From assembly GCA_905233545.1 (NCBI GenBank), contig CAJOEV010000042.1, forward strand, positions 1 through 43,354: DNA of 43,354 nt, given 5' to 3'. This DNA is from an uncultured Eubacterium sp. (GTDB lineage: Bacteria; Bacillota; Clostridia; Oscillospirales; Acutalibacteraceae). The first letter of the stretch is position 1. Each line of letters opens with the position of its first letter. The position numbers and the translations under genes are program-made. A model generated the notes under the pieces. It searched no databases and had not been told where the DNA came from. It worked only from the letters and a program-made list of their open reading frames with translations. Positions 26,688 to 36,529 of the stretch are shown here, piece after piece.

Positions 26688-27266
26688 AACAAGGGCTTTA
26701 AATATGTCTGCGGTGTTGATGAAGCGGGCAGGGGACCCCTTGCAGGGCGCGTCTATGCCGCTGCGGTAATTCTTCCCGATGGCTGTCTTATTGAAGGTGT
26801 TAACGATTCAAAAAAGATATCAGAAAAGAAGAGAGAAGCGCTGTTTGATGTTATCTGTGAAAAAGCTCTTGCATATTCTACTGCTTTTGCTGATGAGAAG
26901 GAAATTGATGAAATCAACATTCTCAATGCAACATATCTGGCAATGAAAAGAGCTGTTGAAGGCTTGAAAATTAATGCTGATTATGCCCTTATTGACGGCA
27001 ACAGACTTCCGGCTCTTGACATTCCGGCTGAATGCATTGTTAAAGGTGATGCAAAGAGCGAAAGCATTGCCTGCGCTTCAATTCTTGCTAAGGTTAGCAG
27101 GGACAGATATATGCTTGAAATGGCTGAAAAATATCCTCAGTACCGGTTTGAAAAGCACAAAGGCTACGGAACAAAACTGCATTATGAGATGCTTGATGAA
27201 TTCGGACCGAGTGAAATTCACAGACAGACTTTTTTAAGAACCTGGTATAACAAAAATGAACAATAA
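26688..27266 (+). pseudogene. rnhB: Ribonuclease HII gene without start codon
   Basis: The frame encodes nearly all of RNase HII, which nicks RNA in RNA-DNA hybrids: GVDEAGRGPLAG with the catalytic Asp-Glu, VNDSKKISEKKRE, IDGNRLPAL, KGDAKSESIACASILAKVSRDR, and the C-terminal HKGYGTKLHYEML. The ylqF stop is followed by a good AAAGGAG, but in frame there is no ATG, GTG or TTG between the TAA at 26673 and the GVDEAGRG motif; the first in-frame ATG (26943) would remove the active site. Some 8-15 N-terminal residues including the start therefore appear to be missing, pointing to a deletion near 26684-26690. The usual GPLAGPV reads GPLAGRV here. The stop overlaps yraN by 11 nt. Confidence 0.85.
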
Positions 27267-27609
27267 CGGAAAATTAGCAGAGTTAAAAGCTACTCAATAC
27301 CTTCTGACAAATAAATACAAATTAGTTGATTATAACTATTATTGCCGATTTGGCGAGATTGATATAATCGCTTCAAAGGGCAAGTATCTTGCTTTCATTG
27401 AAGTCAAGATGCGTGATGTTAATTCAATAGCTCAGCCAAAGGAATTTGTAGACTTTCAAAAGCAGCAGAAGATTATTGCAAGCGCAAAGATGTTTCTTTC
27501 TCAGAATAAAACAAATCTTCAGCCACGATTTGATGTAATTGAAGTTGTTTGCGAGGGTAAAGAAATAAAATCGATAGAACATCTTGAAAATGCTTTTGAA
27601 TTAGTATAA
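27256..27609 (+). CDS. yraN: UPF0102 protein YraN
   Basis: A 117-aa protein of the YraN family with an endonuclease-like fold: GKLAELKATQYLL, NYYCRFGEIDIIASKGKYLA, FIEVKMRD, and QQKIIASAKMFL. The E-x-D-...E-x-K spacing resembles a nuclease core, though activity is unproven for the family. ATG at 27256 overlaps the rnhB end (ATGAACAATAA). The ylqF-rnhB-yraN order is standard in Firmicutes. Confidence 0.92.
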   Translation: MNNNGKLAELKATQYLLTNKYKLVDYNYYCRFGEIDIIASKGKYLAFIEVKMRDVNSIAQPKEFVDFQKQQKIIASAKMFLSQNKTNLQPRFDVIEVVCEGKEIKSIEHLENAFELV

Positions 27610-27642
27610 TATATTATGTAACATTTTATAGGAGATATAATT

Positions 27643-29139
27643 ATGCTTTATACATCTACCAGAAATAATACAATAAGAGTTTCAGCTGCTCAGGCAATTT
27701 CGCGCGGAATCAGTGAAGAGGGCGGACTTTTTGTTCCTTGTGAGATTCCTTCATTTTCACTTGAAAAAATTGCTTCAATGGTTGAAATGAACTACATAAG
27801 CAGAGCTAAAACCGTGTTAAAGGAATTCTTAACCGATTTCAGCGAAGAAGAGCTTGATTACTGTGTTAACGGCGCATACGCTCCAGAAAAGTTTTCAAGT
27901 GAAAGAATTGCCCCGACGGTTAATGTAAACAAGAACGAAAACATTCTTGAGCTGTGGCACGGACCTACTTGTGCGTTCAAGGATATGGCGCTTCAGCTTC
28001 TTCCTTATCTTATGACTGTTTCTGCTAAAAAGACTGCTGACGGAAAGACGATTGTTATCCTTGTTGCAACCTCAGGCGACACTGGAAAAGCAGCTCTTGA
28101 AGGTTTCAAAAATGTTGAAAATACAAAGATTTTAGTATTCTATCCTGTTGACGGTGTTTCGCCTATGCAGAAGCTCCAGATGACAACTCAGGAGGGTGAA
28201 AATGTTGCTGTTTGTGCTATAAACGGCAATTTTGATGACGCTCAGAGTGCAGTTAAATTAATTTTCACCGATAACAATATCAAAGCTCAGCTTGCAGAAA
28301 AGAATATGATGTTCTCTTCCGCAAACTCAATCAACTGGGGCAGACTTGTTCCTCAGATAGTTTATTATTTCTCTGCTTACTGTGACCTTATTGAACAGAA
28401 CAGCATTAAATGCGGCGATGAAATCAATGTTGTTGTTCCAACAGGTAATTTCGGCAACATTCTTGCTGCATATTACGCAAAGAGAATGGGACTTCCGATT
28501 AAAAAACTTGTTTGTGCGTCTAATTCAAACAATGTTTTAACCGATTTCATCAAAAGCGGTGAATATAATAAAAACAGAGAGTTCTTCACAACAACCTCTC
28601 CGTCAATGGATATTCTTATTTCTTCAAATCTTGAAAGATTGCTCTATCATGTAAGCGGTGATGATGCTGAGCTTGTAAACGAGCTTATGACGTCACTTTC
28701 AACTGACGGCAAGTACACTGTTTCAAATGATTTAAGAGATAAAATCAGCGTTTTGTTCTCAGGCGGTTTTGCAGATGAAAACGGCGTTTTTGAAACGATA
28801 AAAGAACAGTTCAAAGATTTTGGTTACCTTTGCGATACTCACACAGCTGTTGCTGTTAAGGTATATGAAGATTATGTAAAATCAAGCGGTGATGATATCC
28901 CTACAGTAATTGACTCAACCGCATCACCCTATAAGTTTTCAAAGAGCGTTTTATCCGCTGTATCAGACGATTTGGGTGATATTTCGGATGAATTCAAAAC
29001 TGTTGATGAACTTAATAGATTAACAGGTGCAGAGGTTCCTGAGCCTCTAAAAGCTCTTAAGAATAAAGAGGTAAGATTCAAAGAGGTTTGCTCAAAAGAA
29101 AATATGAGCGAAATGGTATTTAAACTTTTGAATATATAA
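27643..29139 (+). CDS. thrC: Threonine synthase
   Basis: A 498-aa PLP enzyme that converts O-phosphohomoserine to threonine. Seen: N-terminal STRNN...GISEEGGLFVP, the PLP lysine in LWHGPTCAFKDMALQ (K about 112), VATSGDTGKAAL, NSINWGRLVPQI, and VPTGNFGNILAAYYAK. Length and motifs match the longer fungal/Gram-negative-like type. ATG at 27643 with AGGAG upstream. Preceded by a TATAAT at the end of yraN but no clear -35. Convergent with the DUF1540 gene. Confidence 0.94.
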   Translation: MLYTSTRNNTIRVSAAQAISRGISEEGGLFVPCEIPSFSLEKIASMVEMNYISRAKTVLKEFLTDFSEEELDYCVNGAYAPEKFSSERIAPTVNVNKNENILELWHGPTCAFKDMALQLLPYLMTVSAKKTADGKTIVILVATSGDTGKAALEGFKNVENTKILVFYPVDGVSPMQKLQMTTQEGENVAVCAINGNFDDAQSAVKLIFTDNNIKAQLAEKNMMFSSANSINWGRLVPQIVYYFSAYCDLIEQNSIKCGDEINVVVPTGNFGNILAAYYAKRMGLPIKKLVCASNSNNVLTDFIKSGEYNKNREFFTTTSPSMDILISSNLERLLYHVSGDDAELVNELMTSLSTDGKYTVSNDLRDKISVLFSGGFADENGVFETIKEQFKDFGYLCDTHTAVAVKVYEDYVKSSGDDIPTVIDSTASPYKFSKSVLSAVSDDLGDISDEFKTVDELNRLTGAEVPEPLKALKNKEVRFKEVCSKENMSEMVFKLLNI

Positions 29140-29143
29140 TTAA

Positions 29144-29164
29144 ACGGGAGGTTCAGCCTCCCGT
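29144..29164. terminator. Hairpin between thrC and the DUF1540 gene
   Basis: ACGGGAGG (29144-29151) pairs with CCTCCCGT (29157-29164) around a 5-nt loop. The T tract is better on the minus strand (TTTAATT), so it mainly ends the DUF1540 transcript but may serve both. Confidence 0.65.
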
Positions 29165-29169
29165 AAATA

Positions 29170-29334
29170 CTATTCGCAGTTTTCGCAGCATTCAAAGGTT
29201 TCACATTTAGTTTCGCTTGAATTCTTTGCACTGTGACTGCCGACATTAATGTGTCCTGCTGTACAATGTTCTGCTTTATCATGATATATGCAGTTTTTAG
29301 CATCGCAGGTTATTCCTTTAATCTCTTTATCCAT
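29170..29334 (-). CDS. DUF1540 small cysteine-rich protein
   Basis: A 54-aa protein with the DUF1540 pattern: GITCDAKNCIYHDKAEHC, then AGHINVGSHSAKNSSETKC and ETFECC, with Cys pairs spaced as in metal-binding family members common in Clostridia. ATG at 29334 with GGGAG upstream, TAG at 29170-29172. Its function is not known; the Cys arrangement suggests a bound metal. It lies between thrC and the phosphoesterase gene, on the opposite strand. Confidence 0.85.
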   Translation of the reverse strand: MDKEIKGITCDAKNCIYHDKAEHCTAGHINVGSHSAKNSSETKCETFECCENCE

Positions 29335-29398
29335 TCGTAATCACTCCCTTCAGTTTTATTTTTAACAATCACGACTATTTTATACAAGGAGAAAATCT

Positions 29399-30082
29399 AT
29401 GGCTTTATATGCAATAGCTGACACACATCTGTCTTTCGGAACAAATAAGCCGATGGATTCTTTTTCGGGTTGGAATGATTACGTTAACAGATTGAAGAAT
29501 AATTGGAATAAACTTATTGATGAAAACGACACAGTTGTTATTGCAGGCGACATAAGCTGGGCGATGAATCTTGATGAGGCAAAGGCAGATTTCGAATTTT
29601 TAAATGATTTAAACGGAACAAAAATCATCGGCAAGGGCAACCACGATTACTGGTGGACAACGCTTACCAAAATGAATGCATTCCTTGAAGAAAACGGCTT
29701 TAATTCAATTAAGTTTCTGTTTAATAATTCATATGATGTTGAGGGCGTTTCGGTTTGCGGAAGCAGGGGATGGTTCTTCGATAGTGAGGAAGCTCACGAT
29801 GAAAAAATACTTGCTCGTGAGGTTAACAGAATTAAAACATCAATAGAAAGCTCTTCATGCGATGAAAAGATTGTTTTTCTTCACTATCCGCCCGTAACAA
29901 CCCAGAATTCATGTGATGAAATACTCGGACTGTTAAAAGAAAAGGGAATAAAAAAATGCTATTATGGGCATCTTCACGGAGAGGCTGCAAAATACGCATT
30001 GAATGAAACGGTTGAAGGAATCAATTTTGAGCTGATTTCAGCTGATAATCTTAAATTCATCCCAAAACTTATTAAAAGATAA
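29399..30082 (+). CDS. Metallophosphoesterase
   Basis: A 227-aa calcineurin-like phosphoesterase with all family motifs: IADTHLS (D7, H9), VVIAGDISWAM, GKGNHDYWW, FLHYPPV and YYGHLHG, which ligate two metals. It is of the small cytoplasmic type common in Clostridia with no extra domain; the substrate is unknown. ATG at 29399 with AAGGAG. It is divergent from the DUF1540 gene and followed by the tig promoter. Confidence 0.9.
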   Translation: MALYAIADTHLSFGTNKPMDSFSGWNDYVNRLKNNWNKLIDENDTVVIAGDISWAMNLDEAKADFEFLNDLNGTKIIGKGNHDYWWTTLTKMNAFLEENGFNSIKFLFNNSYDVEGVSVCGSRGWFFDSEEAHDEKILAREVNRIKTSIESSSCDEKIVFLHYPPVTTQNSCDEILGLLKEKGIKKCYYGHLHGEAAKYALNETVEGINFELISADNLKFIPKLIKR

Positions 30083-30099
30083 TTAATTATAAATAATTA

Positions 30100-30128
30100 T
30101 TGTTTTTTCAGGAAAACTATGGTATAAT
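30100..30128 (+). promoter_or_regulatory. Promoter of the tig-clpP-clpX block
   Basis: TTGTTT (30100-30105), a 17-bp spacer and TATAAT (30123-30128), about 43 nt before the tig ATG. No CIRCE or CtsR-like direct repeat is evident. Confidence 0.6.
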
Positions 30129-30170
30129 GCCATCTCAGTAAATAAAAAAGATTGTAAGGAGGTCATTATC

Positions 30171-31451
30171 ATGGCACTTAAATCATCAAATAAAGTTGAT
30201 ACAAACACTTATGAAGTTGAAGTAACTGTTGATTCCGAAACATTTACCGAGGCTTGCAAAACTGCATTTATGAAGCAGAGAAAAACAATTCAGCTTCCCG
30301 GATTCAGAAAGGGTAAGGCAACTCAGGGAATGGTTGAAAAGATTTACGGCGAAGGCGCTTTCTATGAAGAAGCACTCGAGATTGTTTATCCCGACGCTGT
30401 TCAGAGCGCTATTGACGAGGCAGAGCTTCGTATAGTTGACCAGCCGTTCGACCTTGATGTTTCAATAATGAGCAAGGCTGAAGGCGTTGAAATGAAATTT
30501 AAAGTTACAACATATCCTGAGGTTAAACTCGGTGACTATAAAGGTCTTGAGGCTGAAATGCTCAGCGCTGAAGTATCAGATGAGGATGTTGATAACGAGC
30601 TTAAATCCCTTCAGGACAGAAACAGCCGTCTTGTTACAGTTGAAGACAGAGCTGCTGAAATGGGCGACAGTGTAGAGCTCGATTTCGAAGGTTTTGTTGA
30701 CGGCGTTGCTTTCGATGGCGGCAAGGGTGAAAACTATCCTCTTGAGCTTGGAACAGGCGCATTCATCCCCGGATTTGAAGAGCAGGTTGCAGGTCATAAA
30801 AGCGAAGAAGAATTCGATGTTAATGTAACCTTCCCGGATGAATACCAGGAAGACCTTGCAGGCAAGGAAGCAGTTTTCAAGTGTAAGATTCATGAAATCA
30901 AGCATAAGGAGCTTCCCGAGCTTGATGATGATTTTGCAAAGGATGTTTCCGAGTTTGATACTCTTGACGAGCTTAAGGAAGACATCAGAAAGCAAATCGC
31001 AGAAAAGAAAGAAACAGAAGCAAAGAACGATTTCGAAAATAAGCTTCTTGAGCTTGTTATTGAAAATATTGAAGCTGAAATTCCCGATTGTATGTTTGAC
31101 CAGAAGGTTGACGATATGGTTCAGGATTATGCATACAGACTTCAGATGCAGGGACTTGACCTTAATACATATCTTCAGTACTTAGGTCAGGATATGGATC
31201 AGTTCAAAGCTCAGTTTGAAGAGGGAGCTAAGAAGCAGGTTAAGGTTGGTCTTGCTCTTGAGGCAATCGTTGAAGCAGAGAATATTGAGGCAACTGAGGA
31301 CGAAATTAACGCCGAGGTTGATAAGCTTGCTGAGCAGTATTCAATGGAAGCTGACCAGATTAAAGCTGCTGTTCCCGCTGACCAGCTTGCTCAGGATATT
31401 AAAACAAGAAAAGCAGTTGATTTGATTGTTGAATCAGCTGTAAAGAAATAA
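30171..31451 (+). CDS. tig: Trigger factor
   Basis: A 426-aa ribosome-bound chaperone. Seen: the ribosome-docking signature PGFRKGKA (residues 43-50), a middle FKBP-type prolyl isomerase domain (GDSVELDFEGFVDG at about 164, FIPGFEEQVAGHKSEEEF) and a long helical C-terminal cradle rich in Glu and Lys. ATG at 30171 with AAGGAGG. First gene of the standard Firmicutes order tig-clpP-clpX-lon-ysxC. Confidence 0.96.
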   Translation: MALKSSNKVDTNTYEVEVTVDSETFTEACKTAFMKQRKTIQLPGFRKGKATQGMVEKIYGEGAFYEEALEIVYPDAVQSAIDEAELRIVDQPFDLDVSIMSKAEGVEMKFKVTTYPEVKLGDYKGLEAEMLSAEVSDEDVDNELKSLQDRNSRLVTVEDRAAEMGDSVELDFEGFVDGVAFDGGKGENYPLELGTGAFIPGFEEQVAGHKSEEEFDVNVTFPDEYQEDLAGKEAVFKCKIHEIKHKELPELDDDFAKDVSEFDTLDELKEDIRKQIAEKKETEAKNDFENKLLELVIENIEAEIPDCMFDQKVDDMVQDYAYRLQMQGLDLNTYLQYLGQDMDQFKAQFEEGAKKQVKVGLALEAIVEAENIEATEDEINAEVDKLAEQYSMEADQIKAAVPADQLAQDIKTRKAVDLIVESAVKK

Positions 31452-31483
31452 GCTTTACACTTATTTGAAAGGATAGTGATTAT

Positions 31484-32077
31484 ATGGCATCATTAGTGCC
31501 TTACGTTATCGAACAGTCAAGCGCAGGCGAGCGCAGTGTAGATATTTTTTCAAGACTTCTGTCAGACAGAATTATTGTTCTTTCTGACCAGGTTGACGAT
31601 AACACTGCAAGCCTTGTAGTTGCTCAGTTATTGTTCCTTGAAAGTCAGGACAGTGAGAAGGATATATCTCTTTATATCAATTCTCCCGGCGGTTCTGTTA
31701 CCGCAGGTCTTGCAATATACGACACAATGAACTACATTAAATGCGATGTTTCAACAATTTGTGTCGGTATGGCTGCAAGCATGGGCGCTTTCCTTCTCTC
31801 AAGCGGAACAAAGGGCAAGAGAATTGCTCTTCCGAACAGTGAAATTCTTATTCACCAGCCGCTTGTCGGCGGAAACGGTATCACAGGTCAGGCAACTGAT
31901 GTTGAAATTGCCGCTAAAAACCTTATTAAAACCAAGGAAAAGTTAAATAGAATTCTTGCCGAAAACTGTGGTAAGGACTATGAAACACTTGTTAAGGATA
32001 CCGACAGAGATAACTGGATGAGCGCCGAAGAAGCTATGGCTTACGGTCTTGTTGACAAAGTTATTGACAAGAGATAA
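31484..32077 (+). CDS. clpP: ATP-dependent Clp protease proteolytic subunit
   Basis: A 197-aa serine protease forming the 14-subunit chamber that degrades proteins fed by ClpX. Seen: [11 protein letters not shown] (oxyanion region, about 66-75), nucleophile Ser in [13 protein letters not shown] (S99), His in EILIHQP (H124) and the Asp of the [10 protein letters not shown] segment. Full length. ATG at 31484 with AAAGGA. It lies 32 nt after tig and 17 nt before clpX. Confidence 0.97.
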   Translation: MASLVPYVIEQSSAGERSVDIFSRLLSDRIIVLSDQVDDNTASLVVAQLLFLESQDSEKDISLYINSPGGSVTAGLAIYDTMNYIKCDVSTICVGMAASMGAFLLSSGTKGKRIALPNSEILIHQPLVGGNGITGQATDVEIAAKNLIKTKEKLNRILAENCGKDYETLVKDTDRDNWMSAEEAMAYGLVDKVIDKR

Positions 32078-32094
32078 GAGGAGCAGGATTCTTA

Positions 32095-33360
32095 ATGGCA
32101 AAAGATGATTCTAATTTTTATCAGAATGCAAAATGTTCCTTCTGCGGAAAAAGCGAAGGAATGGTAAGCAAGCTGATAGAAGGTCCGGGCGGAGTATATA
32201 TCTGTGATGAATGCATTGCCCTTTGCAATGACATTATCGGAACATACAGTGAGCCCGAAAGAAAAACCGAAAGCGAAGATATGGTTCTGCCAAAGCCGAT
32301 TGAAATCAAGCAGCAGCTTGATGAATATGTAGTCGGTCAGGAACAGGCTAAAAAAGACCTTTCGGTTGCAGTATATAACCATTACAAAAGAATATTCTAC
32401 GGATACGACGGTGATGTTGAGCTTCAAAAGAGCAATATTCTGCTCTTAGGACCGACGGGTGTCGGCAAAACAATGCTTGCACAGACACTTGCTAAAATAC
32501 TGAATGTTCCGTTTGCAATTGCTGATGCAACAACTCTTACCGAAGCAGGTTATGTCGGAGAAGATGTTGAAAACATTCTTCTGAAATTAATTCAGGCTGC
32601 CGATTTCGATATCGAAAGAGCAGAGCACGGAATAATTTATGTTGATGAAATTGATAAGATTTCAAGAAGAAGCGAAAACCGCTCTATAACAAGGGATGTA
32701 AGCGGTGAGGGCGTTCAGCAGGCACTTCTGAAAATCCTTGAGGGTACTGTTTCAAATGTTCCTCCGGGGGGCGGAAGAAAGCATCCACAGCAGGAATTCA
32801 TTCAGATTGACACAACTAATATTCTTTTCATCTGCGGCGGTGCTTTTGACGGCCTTGAAAAGATTATTGAAAGAAGAATCGGAAGAAATTCACTCGGATT
32901 TGGCTCGGAACTCAACAAAAACGAGGAAGAAAAGAGCGATATTCTTTCAAGCGTAATTCAGCAGGATTTGGTAAAGTATGGATTAATACCCGAACTTATC
33001 GGAAGAATTCCTGTTATTTCCGTACTTCAGGATTTGGATAAAGAAGCGCTTGTTAAGATTATGAGCGAACCCAAGAATTCCATATTAAAGCAGTATACAA
33101 AACTCTTTGAAATGGACGGCGTTGAGCTTGAATTCAGACCGGAAGCGCTTGAAGCAATGGCTGATATAACTCTTGAAAGAAAAACAGGCGCAAGAGGACT
33201 GAGGAGCGTTTTTGAAAAGATTCTCGGTGAATTGATGTTCACTGTACCTTCTGATTTAACAATCAAAAAGATTGTTGTTACTGAGGAAAGCGTTAAAACC
33301 GGAGCTTCTCCGCTTATCAGAACGGATAAAAAGCGCAGAAATGAGAATATCTCTTCATAA
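32095..33360 (+). CDS. clpX: ATP-dependent Clp protease ATP-binding subunit ClpX
   Basis: A 421-aa AAA+ unfoldase. Seen: N-terminal zinc-binding domain (C14, C17, C37, C40), Walker [22 protein letters not shown] pore-1 loop, Walker [10 protein letters not shown], sensor region [23 protein letters not shown] with the ClpP-docking loop Ile-Gly-like tripeptide near it, and [12 protein letters not shown] at 32095 with AGAGGAG. Ends the clpP-clpX unit; a terminator follows. Confidence 0.97.
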   Translation: MAKDDSNFYQNAKCSFCGKSEGMVSKLIEGPGGVYICDECIALCNDIIGTYSEPERKTESEDMVLPKPIEIKQQLDEYVVGQEQAKKDLSVAVYNHYKRIFYGYDGDVELQKSNILLLGPTGVGKTMLAQTLAKILNVPFAIADATTLTEAGYVGEDVENILLKLIQAADFDIERAEHGIIYVDEIDKISRRSENRSITRDVSGEGVQQALLKILEGTVSNVPPGGGRKHPQQEFIQIDTTNILFICGGAFDGLEKIIERRIGRNSLGFGSELNKNEEEKSDILSSVIQQDLVKYGLIPELIGRIPVISVLQDLDKEALVKIMSEPKNSILKQYTKLFEMDGVELEFRPEALEAMADITLERKTGARGLRSVFEKILGELMFTVPSDLTIKKIVVTEESVKTGASPLIRTDKKRRNENISS

Positions 33361-33384
33361 GAACTGAAAAATGCATAAACTATT

Positions 33385-33418
33385 GAGCTGTATTGTTTAA
33401 TACAGCTCATATTTTTTA
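33385..33418 (+). terminator. Terminator after clpX
   Basis: GAGCTGTATT (33385-33394) pairs with AATACAGCTC (33399-33408) around a GTTT loop, followed by ATATTTTTT. Confidence 0.88.
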
Positions 33419-33434
33419 ATATAAAAATTTTTTG

Positions 33435-33463
33435 TTGCGTTTTTTAACTCAATAATATATAAT
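33435..33463 (+). promoter_or_regulatory. Promoter of lon
   Basis: TTGCGT (33435-33440), a 17-bp spacer and TATAAT (33458-33463), about 31 nt before the lon start. Confidence 0.6.
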
Positions 33464-33494
33464 ACTACTAATTTCTTTATAAGGATTTGACTTT

Positions 33495-35930
33495 ATGGAT
33501 TTATTTGATTTAGAAAAGGATAATGATATCGAACTTTCAAGCTACAGCTCACTTCCCGTTGTGGCTTTAAGAGGTATTGTTGTTTTTCCGAGAATGAATC
33601 TCCATTTTGATGTCGGAAGAAAAAAGAGTATCGAAGCTCTTAAATCCGCAATGGACAACGACCAGAGAGTTTTTCTTATAACCCAGAAGGATGCTTCTGT
33701 TGACGACCCGAAAATTAACGACATCTATAAAATCGGTGTTATCTGCAAAATAAAGCAGATGCTTAAAATTCCCAATTCAAACAATCTTCGCGTTATCGTT
33801 GAGGGTGAGAAGAGGGGAGAGCTTATTTCAATGATTAAGAATAAGCCATATCTTTTAGCTATGGTTAATTCTCATATTGTAAAAGATTACACCTATGATT
33901 CTAAAGATAATGCGTATGCAAGAGCGCTCAAGAATGAATTTGAGACCTATGCCGAGTCATATGCAAAAATATCGAATGAAGTTAAGGCAAAAGTAATTTC
34001 ATTGAATGATATAGACGAGCTTACCGACTATATCTGTGCAAACACATTTCTTGATTATAACGAAAAGCAGACTCTTCTTGAAGAAGAAAACCCGAAAAAA
34101 CGCGTTGTAAAGCTTCTTGCTGAAATAAGAAGAGAAAACCTCACTCTTAAAATGGAAGCTGAAATTCAGAAAAAAGTTCAGAGTGAAATAGACAAAAATC
34201 AAAGAGAATATTTTCTCAGAGAAGAGATGAAAGTTATATCCGATGAACTCGGTGAGAGTGAGAATCCCGTCGAAGAAGCGGATGAATATAAACAAAAAAT
34301 CAATGCGTTAAAATGCAGTGATGAAATAAAACAAAAGCTTCTTAAAGAAGCGGATAAGCTTATGAAGATGCCAATGGGCTCTCATGAGGCTACTGTAGTA
34401 AGAACTTATCTTGATAAATGCCTTGATATTCCTTTCGGCAAATATTCAAAGGACAGCGTTAATCTGAAGAAATCAAGAGCAGTTCTTGATAAAGACCATT
34501 ACGGACTTGAAAAGGTTAAAGACAGAATTATTGAGTCCCTTGCAGTTCTTAAAAGAAATGAGAACTTCGGCGGCCAGATAATCTGCTTATACGGTCCTCC
34601 GGGTGTCGGTAAAACAAGTATTGTCAAATCCCTTGCTAAGTCCATGAACAGAAAATATGCAAGAATTTCTCTCGGCGGTGTTCATGATGAAGCTGAGATA
34701 AGAGGCCACAGAAGAACTTATATCGGCGCAATGCCGGGAAGAATCGTTGAAGCTATTATCAGCAGCGGAGTTATGAATCCGATTATTCTTCTTGACGAAA
34801 TAGATAAGGTCGGTGCTGACTATAAGGGCGATCCGTCCTCGGCACTTCTTGAAGCACTCGACAGTGAGCAAAACAGCACCTTCAATGACCACTATGTTGA
34901 TTTTCCTGTTGATTTAAGTAAAGTCTTGTTTATTACAACTGCAAACGATACTTCAACAATTTCAGCACCGCTTCACGACAGAATGGAGATTATTGAACTT
35001 AATTCATACACTATTGAAGAGAAGTTCAATATTGCTAAAAAGCACCTTGTAAAAAAACAGCTTGAAAAGCATTCCATTTCGGCTAAAGAACTTAGAATAA
35101 GTGACGGGGCAATATATAAGATTATTGAATGCTACACCCGTGAGGCAGGCGTTCGACTTCTTGAAAAACAGATTGCAACAATTTGCAGAAAAGCACTTTT
35201 AGAGCTTGAAAACGGCAAAAAGAGTGTTCGTGTAAACGAAAGCAATCTTAAAGATTTTATCGGCGTTCCCAAATATGAGAAAGAGGAAATCGGCAAAACC
35301 AATCTCGTTGGAACAGTCAACGGACTTGCATGGACTCAGGTCGGGGGAACAATGCTTCCTATCGAAGTTTCAGCTCTTGACGGAACGGGCAAGATTGAAC
35401 TTACGGGAAATCTCGGAGATGTTATGAAGGAAAGCGCTAAAACCGCTGTTAGTTATATCCGTTCCAAGTCCGATATCTATGGAATAGACGGAGATTTCTA
35501 TAAAACAAAGGACATACATATTCATGCGCCTGAGGGTGCAATTCCGAAGGACGGTCCTTCTGCAGGTCTTGCAATAACAACAGCGCTTCTCAGTGAACTC
35601 ACCTCAACTCCGATAAAATGTGATGTTGCAATGACGGGCGAGATTTCGCTCAAAGGAAAGGCACTTCCGATAGGCGGTCTTAAAGAGAAGTCAATGGCGG
35701 CGTATAAAGCGGGTTGCACATCGGTAATTATTCCTAAGGACAATGAAAAAGACCTTGAGGAAATAAGTGCAGAGGTTAAAGAGAGCGTTAAGTTTATTAC
35801 CGTTTCAAGCTTTGACGAGGTTGTTTCAAATGCACTTGAATATGTTCCCATGCCTAAAGCTGAGAATAATGAAATAATAACATATTCAACAAATGTTGAA
35901 AACGCTCAGAATAACGGAGTAATTGTTTAA
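33495..35930 (+). CDS. lon: ATP-dependent protease Lon
   Basis: An 811-aa protease of normal length. Seen: N-terminal LON substrate domain (VVALRGIVVFPRMNLHFDV at about 22-40), coiled segment with REYFLREEMKVISDELGE, AAA+ Walker A LYGPPGVGKTS, Walker B ILLDEIDK, and the C-terminal Ser-Lys protease domain with the nucleophile in PKDGPSAGLA and the Lys in SLKGKALPIGGLKEK. It degrades misfolded and regulatory proteins. ATG at 33495 with AAGGA. Its stop overlaps the ysxC start (TAATG). Confidence 0.97.
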   Translation: MDLFDLEKDNDIELSSYSSLPVVALRGIVVFPRMNLHFDVGRKKSIEALKSAMDNDQRVFLITQKDASVDDPKINDIYKIGVICKIKQMLKIPNSNNLRVIVEGEKRGELISMIKNKPYLLAMVNSHIVKDYTYDSKDNAYARALKNEFETYAESYAKISNEVKAKVISLNDIDELTDYICANTFLDYNEKQTLLEEENPKKRVVKLLAEIRRENLTLKMEAEIQKKVQSEIDKNQREYFLREEMKVISDELGESENPVEEADEYKQKINALKCSDEIKQKLLKEADKLMKMPMGSHEATVVRTYLDKCLDIPFGKYSKDSVNLKKSRAVLDKDHYGLEKVKDRIIESLAVLKRNENFGGQIICLYGPPGVGKTSIVKSLAKSMNRKYARISLGGVHDEAEIRGHRRTYIGAMPGRIVEAIISSGVMNPIILLDEIDKVGADYKGDPSSALLEALDSEQNSTFNDHYVDFPVDLSKVLFITTANDTSTISAPLHDRMEIIELNSYTIEEKFNIAKKHLVKKQLEKHSISAKELRISDGAIYKIIECYTREAGVRLLEKQIATICRKALLELENGKKSVRVNESNLKDFIGVPKYEKEEIGKTNLVGTVNGLAWTQVGGTMLPIEVSALDGTGKIELTGNLGDVMKESAKTAVSYIRSKSDIYGIDGDFYKTKDIHIHAPEGAIPKDGPSAGLAITTALLSELTSTPIKCDVAMTGEISLKGKALPIGGLKEKSMAAYKAGCTSVIIPKDNEKDLEEISAEVKESVKFITVSSFDEVVSNALEYVPMPKAENNEIITYSTNVENAQNNGVIV

Positions 35931-36511
35931 TGAACTATAATAAAGCGGATTTTGAAAGAGCTTACGGAATATCGTCACAGCTTCCTGAATCAAAAGAGCC
36001 TGAAATTGCATTTGCAGGGCGTTCAAATGTCGGCAAAAGCTCGCTTTTAAACAAGCTTTTCAACCGTAAATCCCTTGCAAGAGTAAGTTCCGTACCGGGC
36101 AAAACAATAACGGTCAATTTCTATGATGTTGACGGTGTAAAATTTGTTGATTTACCCGGTTATGGGTATGCAAAGATAAGCAAGCAGGAAAAACAGCGAT
36201 TCGGAGAGCTTATGGAGGGATATTTCAAAAGCTCAAGAAATATAAAGCTTGTTGTTCAGCTTGTTGATATGCGACACAAACCCAGCGCAGACGATTTCGG
36301 AATGCTTTCATTTATGAAGGAAATGAATATTCCTTTCATAATTGTTATGACAAAGGCGGATAAGCTTAACAAAACCCAGTATAACAAAAGACTTGAAGAA
36401 TCAAAAAGTGAATTTGCTCAGTTTGAAAACTGCACAGTTATTCCTTTTTCTTCGCAGAGCGGACTCGGTCTTGATGAAATAAAAAAACAAATTGAATTAT
36501 CTATTGATTAA
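35930..36511 (+). CDS. ysxC: Ribosome biogenesis GTP-binding protein YsxC/EngB
   Basis: A 193-aa small GTPase required for 50S assembly. Seen: G1 GRSNVGKSSLLN (about 31-42), G2 in PGKTITVNFYDV, G3 DLPGYGYA, G4 MTKADKLN and G5 FSSQSGLG. The ATG at 35930 overlaps the lon stop by one base, and the lon-ysxC pairing is standard in Firmicutes. Confidence 0.96.
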   Translation: MNYNKADFERAYGISSQLPESKEPEIAFAGRSNVGKSSLLNKLFNRKSLARVSSVPGKTITVNFYDVDGVKFVDLPGYGYAKISKQEKQRFGELMEGYFKSSRNIKLVVQLVDMRHKPSADDFGMLSFMKEMNIPFIIVMTKADKLNKTQYNKRLEESKSEFAQFENCTVIPFSSQSGLGLDEIKKQIELSID

Positions 36512-36529
36512 TTCACGGAGGACAAATTA

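Noticed and set aside
26943-27266. An ATG start for rnhB at 26943
   Set aside because: It would exclude the catalytic DEAGRG motif, which is encoded in frame upstream.
28929-29303. A 124-codon open frame on the minus strand over the thrC end
   Set aside because: It overlaps conserved thrC codons; the true minus-strand gene is the DUF1540 frame at 29170-29334, which has its own ribosome site and family motifs.
30083-33494. CIRCE or CtsR operators before tig, clpP or lon
   Set aside because: I found neither the TTAGCACTC/GAGTGCTAA inverted repeat nor a clear heptad direct repeat; the promoters look constitutive.
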